DNA from: Anaerolineales bacterium
Lineage (GTDB): Bacteria; Chloroflexota; Anaerolineae; Anaerolineales; DRMV01
Length of the DNA: 9,829 nt
Direction of reading: 5' to 3'
NCBI GenBank assembly: GCA_026991215.1
Contig: JALXBY010000377.1
Coordinates: 1-9,829, forward strand
The notes under the pieces were generated by a model. The model ran no database searches, had not been told where the DNA came from, and saw only the letters and a program-made list of their open reading frames with translations. Shown piece after piece: positions 5,467-9,829 of this stretch; the stretch's first letter is position 1, and each line of letters starts with the position of its first letter. A program made the position numbers and the translations under genes.

Positions 5467-6489
5467 ATGATGGTCCTTCCCGAAAAGCCATCCCCGCGCG
5501 CGGGCTGGTGGTTCGCCCTGGCCCTGGCTGCCTATAGCGTGTTCTTGGGGGAAGTCGTACCAGGGTCCACCTGGTTCCCCTTCTTCCAGCCCTGGGGCCT
5601 GGTTGTGGTCTGGCCCCTCTACGAGTTGCATACCCTGCTCCTCCTGACCCTGGTCCTCCGGTACCGGCGGGGACCGCTGCGGTTTCGGCATCTTGCGCTG
5701 GCCGGCGGGCTGTACGCCCTGCAGGAGGCCTACATCACCAAGATGTTCTGGCGGCCCCTGGGGGAAGCCTGGGTCAACGTGGGCGGGCTGGCGGTGGTGG
5801 ACATCGGCGTGCTCTACTGGTGGCATACCTGGTTTTCGTTCATCACCCCGGTGGTGCTGGCGGAAGGGCTGCTGACCAGCACCCGTACCGTGCTGACTGC
5901 GCTGCCCGCGGGCCTGCAGCGGGTGTACGGTTCCACCTGGGGATGGATAGGCCTGAGCCTCTTTGCCGCGGTGGTCCAGGCGGTGTACGCGCCCTCGGTC
6001 GGGCGCAGCCTGGCTGCGGCCCTGGGCAACCTGGCCGTGCTCGCGCTGCTGACCTGGCTGGCCCGCCGTCGCCTGCCCCGCCCCAGGCCGGGCCTCGAAG
6101 CCCTGCTCCCCGGGCCGCGGGCCACGGGCTGGCTTTTCCTCTGGCTGCTGGCTTACTACGTCCTCCTGGGTGCGGCCGCGACACCGGAGCGTCTCCCTGC
6201 CTTCTGGCCGGCCCAGGCGATGGTCTGGGGGATGTACCTCCTGGTGGGTCTGGCCCTGGCCCGCGCGCTGCGGAAGACAACCCCTGCTGCCCCGCAGGGC
6301 TTCCGACGCGTCCCTGGGTTCCCTTCGGTTCGGGGCCTGCTCGCGGCGGCCCTGGTGGGCGCCGCGGCTTTCCCCCTGGCCACATGGGTGCTGAAAGACG
6401 CCAAAGCCCCGGCCCTGGTTCTCGTTTGGGGCCTGGGCCTTCTGATGGCCCTGATGACCGGGGTCTGGGCTTTTTGGGAAAAGGGGTGA
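5467..6489 (+). CDS. Polytopic membrane protein of unknown function
   Basis: I do not recognise this 340-residue protein. It has about nine or ten hydrophobic segments, roughly at residues 13-31, 42-64, 75-94, 103-118, 120-137, 152-170, 179-197, 217-235, 246-268, 290-310 and 317-338, some of which may pair as one helix. Basic stretches such as RRRLPRPRP (198-206) mark likely cytoplasmic loops. Trp-rich patches (WWHTWFSF near 119-126, FWPAQAMVWGMY near 246-257) sit at membrane edges. No transporter or enzyme motif stands out. The ATG directly follows heptad array A and has no convincing Shine-Dalgarno (only AGG at 5463-5465). An ATG one codon later is equally possible. The gene is convergent with mtaB, 17 bp away. 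Confidence 0.8.
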   Translation: MMVLPEKPSPRAGWWFALALAAYSVFLGEVVPGSTWFPFFQPWGLVVVWPLYELHTLLLLTLVLRYRRGPLRFRHLALAGGLYALQEAYITKMFWRPLGEAWVNVGGLAVVDIGVLYWWHTWFSFITPVVLAEGLLTSTRTVLTALPAGLQRVYGSTWGWIGLSLFAAVVQAVYAPSVGRSLAAALGNLAVLALLTWLARRRLPRPRPGLEALLPGPRATGWLFLWLLAYYVLLGAAATPERLPAFWPAQAMVWGMYLLVGLALARALRKTTPAAPQGFRRVPGFPSVRGLLAAALVGAAAFPLATWVLKDAKAPALVLVWGLGLLMALMTGVWAFWEKG

Positions 6490-6506
6490 CCGCAGGCCCG
6501 CGCGGG

Positions 6507-7790
6507 TCAGCCGGCCACGATTTCCCCCTGGAGCGTGCCGTTTTGCCCTTCGGCCAACAGGCGGACCGGGGTCAGCCGGTTCCACAAGTTTTGCGGCGCG
6601 GTGGCCTGGACGCGGAGGTAATTATCCGTCAGGCCGGTCAGGGTCCAGCCCTGGGGGCCCAGGGTGCTCGTGGCTTCCCACAACACGGTCAGCGTGCGGC
6701 CCAGGAAACGCCGGCGGAAGGCCCGCGCGCTTTCTTCCAGCACCGCGCGCATCCGGGCGTTGCGCTCCTTACGGATGCGGTGCGGCACCGGGTTGGGCAT
6801 CCGGGCCGCGGCCGTGCCGGGCCGTTCGGAATAGGTGAACACATGCCCGCCGGCAAAGTCCATGGCCCGGACGAAGGCCAGGCTTTCCTCGAACTCGGCT
6901 TCGGTCTCACCGGGGAAGCCCACGATGATATCCGTGGTGATGGCCACGTCGGGGATGTACCGCCGCGCGGTCTCCACCAGGCGGGCAAAACGTTCCGGCG
7001 TGGTGCGACGGGCCATGCGCCGCAACACCGTTAGACTGCCCGACTGCAACGGCAGGTGCAGGTGACGGCACATCCGGGGGTCTTCCCAGAGGGCGAAGAA
7101 GTCCTCGTCCAGGTCCCAGGGTTCCAGGGAGGAAAGGCGCAGCCGGGGGACGTCGGTCTCCTGCAGAATGGCCCGCACCAGGTCCTTGAGGTGCAGGGGC
7201 GGGTCGAAGTCCCGGCCCCAGGCCCCCAGGTGCACGCCGGTGAGCACGATTTCCTGCGCGCCGCCCCACAGCGCGGCCCGCACGTCGTTGAGTACTTCAT
7301 CGATGGGCCGGCTCCGGGAAGGCCCCCGGGCGATGGTGGTAATACAGAAGGTACAGCGCAGGTTACAGCCATCCTGCACCTTGATGAAGGCCCGGGTGCG
7401 CAGCCGCAGGCCCGGCAGGGGTTCCCGGGCAATGGGTTCCAAATCGAAGACCTCGGTCGGCAGGTCCAGGACCCGGGCGACGAGGCGGTCTTTTTCGGTG
7501 TTGGGGACGACCATGCGGACCCGGGGCAGGGCCTGGACCGCCTCCGGCTCCAGGGTGGCCCAGCACCCGGTGACCACGATATCCCGCGCGCCTGCGCGGG
7601 CGATGCGGCGAACGGTCTTGCGGGAATCGGCCACGGCCTTTTGGGTGACCGCGCAGGTGTTCACCACCACCAGGTCGGCCTCCGCGGGGTCGGCCACCAG
7701 GGTGTGCCCCGCGGCCCGAAACTCCCGGGCCATCCGCTCGATTTCGCTCTGGTTCAAACGGCACCCCAGGGTATCCAGATACACCTTCAT
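6507..7790 (-). CDS. mtaB: tRNA (t6A37) methylthiotransferase, MtaB type
   Basis: A radical SAM enzyme that adds a methylthio group to C2 of t6A37 in ANN-decoding tRNAs, giving ms2t6A. The 427-residue protein has the three N-terminal MTTase cysteines for the auxiliary 4Fe-4S cluster (Cys10 in TLGCRLNQSE, Cys46 in VVNTCAVT, Cys76 in VTGCWA). The radical SAM cluster motif CNLRCTFC has Cys142, Cys146 and Cys149, followed by ARGPSRSR. Other family blocks are LTGVHLGAWG, LHLPLQSGS and TTDIIVGFPGET, with a C-terminal TRAM RNA-binding domain from about residue 362. GCRLNQSE and GVHLGAWG favour MtaB over MiaB or RimO. The ATG at 7788-7790 is chosen. A GTG two codons upstream (7794-7796) is possible but sits inside the AGGTGG that would serve as Shine-Dalgarno. 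Confidence 0.92.
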   Translation of the reverse strand: MKVYLDTLGCRLNQSEIERMAREFRAAGHTLVADPAEADLVVVNTCAVTQKAVADSRKTVRRIARAGARDIVVTGCWATLEPEAVQALPRVRMVVPNTEKDRLVARVLDLPTEVFDLEPIAREPLPGLRLRTRAFIKVQDGCNLRCTFCITTIARGPSRSRPIDEVLNDVRAALWGGAQEIVLTGVHLGAWGRDFDPPLHLKDLVRAILQETDVPRLRLSSLEPWDLDEDFFALWEDPRMCRHLHLPLQSGSLTVLRRMARRTTPERFARLVETARRYIPDVAITTDIIVGFPGETEAEFEESLAFVRAMDFAGGHVFTYSERPGTAAARMPNPVPHRIRKERNARMRAVLEESARAFRRRFLGRTLTVLWEATSTLGPQGWTLTGLTDNYLRVQATAPQNLWNRLTPVRLLAEGQNGTLQGEIVAG

Positions 7791-7825
7791 CGCCACCTAC
7801 CGGTTACGCAAGATGTGGGAGGTTT

Positions 7826-7855
7826 AGTTTACCGTATCCCTGAGGGAGACTACAA
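7826..7855 (-). promoter_or_regulatory. Promoter of mtaB
   Basis: On the minus strand TTGTAG (revcomp of 7850-7855) and TAAACT (revcomp of 7826-7831) stand 18 bp apart. Transcription would start near 7819, giving a leader of about 29 nt before the mtaB ATG. It is superimposed on the hemY promoter on the other strand. Confidence 0.55.
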
Positions 7856-7856
7856 T
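7828..7856 (+). promoter_or_regulatory. Promoter of the hemY-type gene
   Basis: TTTACC (7828-7833) and TACAAT (7851-7856) are exactly 17 bp apart. The -10 matches 5 of 6 bases; the -35 is weaker. The start near 7863 gives a leader of about 134 nt made largely of heptad array B. The boxes overlap those of the mtaB promoter in mirror fashion. Confidence 0.55.
7834..7850. promoter_or_regulatory. 17-bp dyad filling the shared promoter spacer
   Basis: The spacer reads GTnTCCCTnAGGGAnAC: arms TCCCT (7837-7841) and AGGGA (7843-7847) around one G, extended by GT and AC with one mismatched pair between. Its position between both sets of promoter boxes suits an operator acting on both genes. The motif is short and no cognate regulator is visible. 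Confidence 0.45.
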
Positions 7857-7870
7857 CCCGTGGACAGGGT

Positions 7871-7989
7871 CGGCTGTCGGCAGTCGGCGGTCGGCAGTCA
7901 GTGGTCATCGGACAGCCGACCGGCGACGGCTGACTGCCCACTGCCGACTGCTGACCACGGACTGCGGACTGCGCACTGCGGAAAGCGGA
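7871..7989. repeat. Heptad repeat array with internal inversion (array B)
   Basis: Seventeen consecutive 7-nt steps without a phase slip. Steps 1-4 are CGGCTGT, CGGCAGT, CGGCGGT, CGGCAGT; steps 5-9 are divergent; steps 10-16 are CTGCCCA, CTGCCGA, CTGCTGA, CCACGGA, CTGCGGA, CTGCGCA, CTGCGGA; step 17 is AAGCGGA, which holds the start of the hemY Shine-Dalgarno. The unit is the same as in array A and the two halves are inversely related, so it can fold into a long imperfect hairpin. It forms almost the whole 5' leader of the hemY-type gene. Confidence 0.88.
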
Positions 7990-7996
7990 GGACCCC

Positions 7997-9421
7997 ATGG
8001 AAACCCTTGCCATCGTTGGCGGCGGCATCGCGGGCCTGAGCAGCGCGTACTTCCTGCTGCAACAGGCCCAGGCCCGAAAACGACCCCTGCGTCTCTACGT
8101 GCTGGAGGCCTCGGACCGCTGGGGCGGCGTCATCCGCACCGTGCGGGAGGATGGTTTCGTGGTCGAGGGCGGACCGGATAGCGTCCTGGCCTTCAAACCC
8201 GCCGGTGTGGAACTCTGGAAGGCCCTGGGCCTGGCTTCGGAAATCGTGGGGACGGTGCCGGGCCGCCGGGCCTTCATTTACTTCCAGGGCCGCCTGCACC
8301 CCCTGCCTGAGGGCCTCACCCTGATGATTCCCGCCCGGCTGGGGCCGCTGTTCCGCACGTCGTTGCTTTCCCCCTGGGGCAAGCTGCGGGCCGCGTGGAA
8401 CCTGGTCATGCGCACCCGAACCCCGCCAGGGCAGGACGTTTCCGTGGCCGACTTCGTGATGCGGCACCTGGGCCGGGAGGTCTTCGAGCACATCGTGGAA
8501 CCCCTGTTCGCGGGCATCTACGCCGGCGACGCCCGGCAACTGAGCCTGCGGGCCACGTATCCGCAACTTCTGGACCTGGAACAGACCTACGGCAGCCTGT
8601 TACGGGGCCTGCTGCATCGGGTCAGGCAGCAGCGGGCCGCGGCCCAAAGGCGGGGGCGGCCGGCCTCGGCCTTCGTGACCCTGCGGGGCGGCCTGGCCCG
8701 CATGGTGGAGGCACTGGTGGCCCACCTCCAGGGCCGGGCCAGCCTGCACCTGCGGAGCCAGGTCCGGGCGCTGCAACCCCGCAAAAGCGGCTGGCGATTG
8801 CACCTGGCCGATGGCTCGACCCTGGACGCCGATGGCGTGGTACTGGCCCTCCCGGCCCATGCCGCGGCCAGGGTGGTCGAGACCTTCGACCCGGAACTGG
8901 CCGGGTTGCTCGCGGGCATCCCGTATGCGTCTTCGGTCATCGTCAACGTGGCTTTGAAGCGGGAAGACGTGACCCACCCCCTGGAGGGTTCGGGGTTCGT
9001 GGTGCCGCGGGTCGAAGGCCGTCCCCTGCTGGCCTGCTCGTGGACCTCCAGCAAGTTCCCCCATCGGGCCCCACAAGGGTTCGTGCTGTTGCGCTGCTTC
9101 TTTGGCCGGGCCGGGGCCGACGACGTGGTGAACTGGCCGGAGGAGGACATCCTGGCGCTGACCCGCCGCGAGTTGCGGGAAACCATGGGCATCGCGACCG
9201 CGCCGGTGCGAACGTGGGTGTTCCGGTGGCGTCCGGCCCTGCCCCAATACCCGGTGGGGCACCTGGAACGGGTGGAGGCCATCTTCTCGCGCGCGGGCCA
9301 GTGGCCCAACCTATCCCTGGTCGGGAACGCCTACCGGGGCGTTGGCATTCCCGACGTCATCGCGGGGGCACGCAGGATGGCAAAGGCCTTTGATGCGCAC
9401 CAGGGGGCTGATAACACGTGA
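7997..9421 (+). CDS. hemY: Protoporphyrinogen/coproporphyrinogen oxidase, HemY family
   Basis: An FAD-dependent oxidase of late heme synthesis that removes six electrons from protoporphyrinogen IX or, in the coproporphyrin-dependent branch, coproporphyrinogen III. The 474-residue length fits the family. The N-terminal Rossmann motif is GGGIAGLSSAY (8-18), with the ribose-binding Glu37 in VLEAS, RWGGVIRT (41-48) and EGGPDS (57-62). EPLFAGIYAGDARQLSLRATYPQL and VTLRGGLARMVEAL are family blocks. The C-terminal FAD-contact segment is LVGNAYRGVGIPDVIAGARRMA (441-462). Which substrate it uses cannot be told from the sequence, so cgoX is an alternative symbol. The ATG follows GGAGG at 7987-7991 with a 5-nt spacer. 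No other heme genes are seen. It is convergent with the cas6-like gene, 32 bp away. Confidence 0.93.
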   Translation: METLAIVGGGIAGLSSAYFLLQQAQARKRPLRLYVLEASDRWGGVIRTVREDGFVVEGGPDSVLAFKPAGVELWKALGLASEIVGTVPGRRAFIYFQGRLHPLPEGLTLMIPARLGPLFRTSLLSPWGKLRAAWNLVMRTRTPPGQDVSVADFVMRHLGREVFEHIVEPLFAGIYAGDARQLSLRATYPQLLDLEQTYGSLLRGLLHRVRQQRAAAQRRGRPASAFVTLRGGLARMVEALVAHLQGRASLHLRSQVRALQPRKSGWRLHLADGSTLDADGVVLALPAHAAARVVETFDPELAGLLAGIPYASSVIVNVALKREDVTHPLEGSGFVVPRVEGRPLLACSWTSSKFPHRAPQGFVLLRCFFGRAGADDVVNWPEEDILALTRRELRETMGIATAPVRTWVFRWRPALPQYPVGHLERVEAIFSRAGQWPNLSLVGNAYRGVGIPDVIAGARRMAKAFDAHQGADNT

Positions 9422-9453
9422 CTTTCCCAGGCCCCGGCAACCGATGCGTGCCC

Positions 9454-9829
9454 CTACCCCACATACCTCGCCTGGCCCAGGCCGTAGGCAGTGCCCGCGC
9501 CCACACCCGCGAACAGCGCGAAGCGGGCTAGGACCTCCATCACGCTCATCCAGTACCGGTCGTAGCTCAGGGCCCGGTAGGTGACCTGGCCCACCGCGCC
9601 GATGCGCAACGCCCCCTCTTTCAAGGGCACGGCCCGGGTGCTGAGTTGATACCGGCTCACGGCCACCACTTCCTCCGCGTAGCGCCGGGCCTCGGGCGGG
9701 AAGGTCACTGGCGCGAACGCGTTCCACTTGTTCAGCAGGCTGCCGAACACCCACCCCGGCATGGGGAAGGGCACGTGCTTGCCAGCCACGTGGAAGGTGG
9801 TGGGCGCGGCCAAAAGCAGGGTCCAGGTG
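9454..9829 (-). CDS. cas6: CRISPR-associated endoribonuclease Cas6, C-terminal part (cut by window edge)
   Basis: Cas6 cuts CRISPR precursor RNA within each repeat to give crRNAs. Only the last 124 residues are in the window. The frame is open to the right edge, beginning TWTLLLAAPTTFHVAGK. The segments PFPMPGWVFGSLLNKWNAFAPV, GAVGQVTYRAL and the closing glycine-rich GVGAGTAYGLGQARYV match the usual C-terminal plan of Cas6 (a RAMP ferredoxin fold, with P-x-x-VF-x-SLL-x-W, a G-x-V-G-x-V strand, and G-V-G-x-x-T-x-x-G-x-G-Q). The N-terminal domain is outside, so catalytic residues cannot be judged. Another RAMP protein is possible but fits less well. The gene stops 32 bp from the hemY stop, in convergent orientation. 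No CRISPR repeats are seen in the window. Confidence 0.8.
   Translation of the reverse strand, partial: TWTLLLAAPTTFHVAGKHVPFPMPGWVFGSLLNKWNAFAPVTFPPEARRYAEEVVAVSRYQLSTRAVPLKEGALRIGAVGQVTYRALSYDRYWMSVMEVLARFALFAGVGAGTAYGLGQARYVG

Noticed and set aside
5355..5537. Small frames reading through the heptad arrays (Ser/Ala/Val/Arg or Arg/Leu/Pro/Thr repeats)
   Set aside because: A 7-nt repeat translates to a repeating 7-residue pattern in any frame. There is no start context and no evidence of coding.
6497..6506. CCCGCGCGGG palindrome between the convergent membrane protein and mtaB genes as a terminator
   Set aside because: It is too short, self-complementary without a loop, and has no T-tract on either strand.
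5137..6585. Long minus-strand frame (482 codons) opposite rsmD and the membrane protein gene
   Set aside because: It crosses rsmD, heptad array A and the membrane protein gene, and its product is low-complexity Gly/Pro/Arg. It is a shadow of the GC-rich coding strand.
9811..9813. TTG as the start codon of the Cas6-like gene
   Set aside because: The frame remains open and hydrophobic-strand-like upstream to the window edge, and the visible 124 residues are only the C-terminal half of a Cas6.

Overview
The window is GC-rich throughout and densely packed with bacterial genes on both strands. The best guess is a Chloroflexota (Chloroflexi) bacterium of the Anaerolineae or a related thermophilic lineage. 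This rests on the short Flp-type pilin with an AQGLVEYALIL core, the gene styles, and GACTGCC-like heptad repeats between genes. All three are impressions from known genomes, not the result of a search.

Layout, left to right. 1-1542 (-): N-terminal 514 residues of pyruvate phosphate dikinase, cut by the left edge. 1543-1814: a divergent intergenic region. 1815-2534 (+): a lone CcmA-like ABC ATPase. 2669-4455 (+): panB and panE, overlapping by 37 nt, two steps of pantoate (coenzyme A) synthesis. 4459-4710: a complete one-gene pilin unit, with a sigma70-type promoter, a perfect Shine-Dalgarno, a 47-codon Flp-type pilin and a strong intrinsic terminator. 4785-5354 (+): an RsmD-family 16S rRNA methyltransferase with an unusual motif IV, preceded by a perfect 10-bp leader hairpin. 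5357-5465: a heptad repeat array with an inversion in its middle. 5467-6489 (+): an unrecognised polytopic membrane protein. 6507-7790 (-): an MtaB-type tRNA methylthiotransferase, convergent with the membrane protein. 7826-7856: apparent overlapping divergent promoters around a dyad. 7871-7989: a second heptad array, forming most of the leader of a protoporphyrinogen/coproporphyrinogen oxidase gene (hemY type, 7997-9421, +). 9454-9829 (-): the C-terminal part of what looks like a CRISPR Cas6 endoribonuclease, running off the right edge.

Most genes are housekeeping: central carbon metabolism, coenzyme A, rRNA and tRNA modification, and heme. The points of interest are mainly non-coding: two heptad arrays built on the same unit with an internal strand switch, each directly upstream of a + strand start codon; the mirror-arranged promoter pair of mtaB and hemY with a 17-bp dyad filling the spacer; and the isolated pilin cassette. 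The Cas6 tail suggests that a CRISPR-Cas locus starts just beyond the right edge. No convincing wholly new system lies inside the window.
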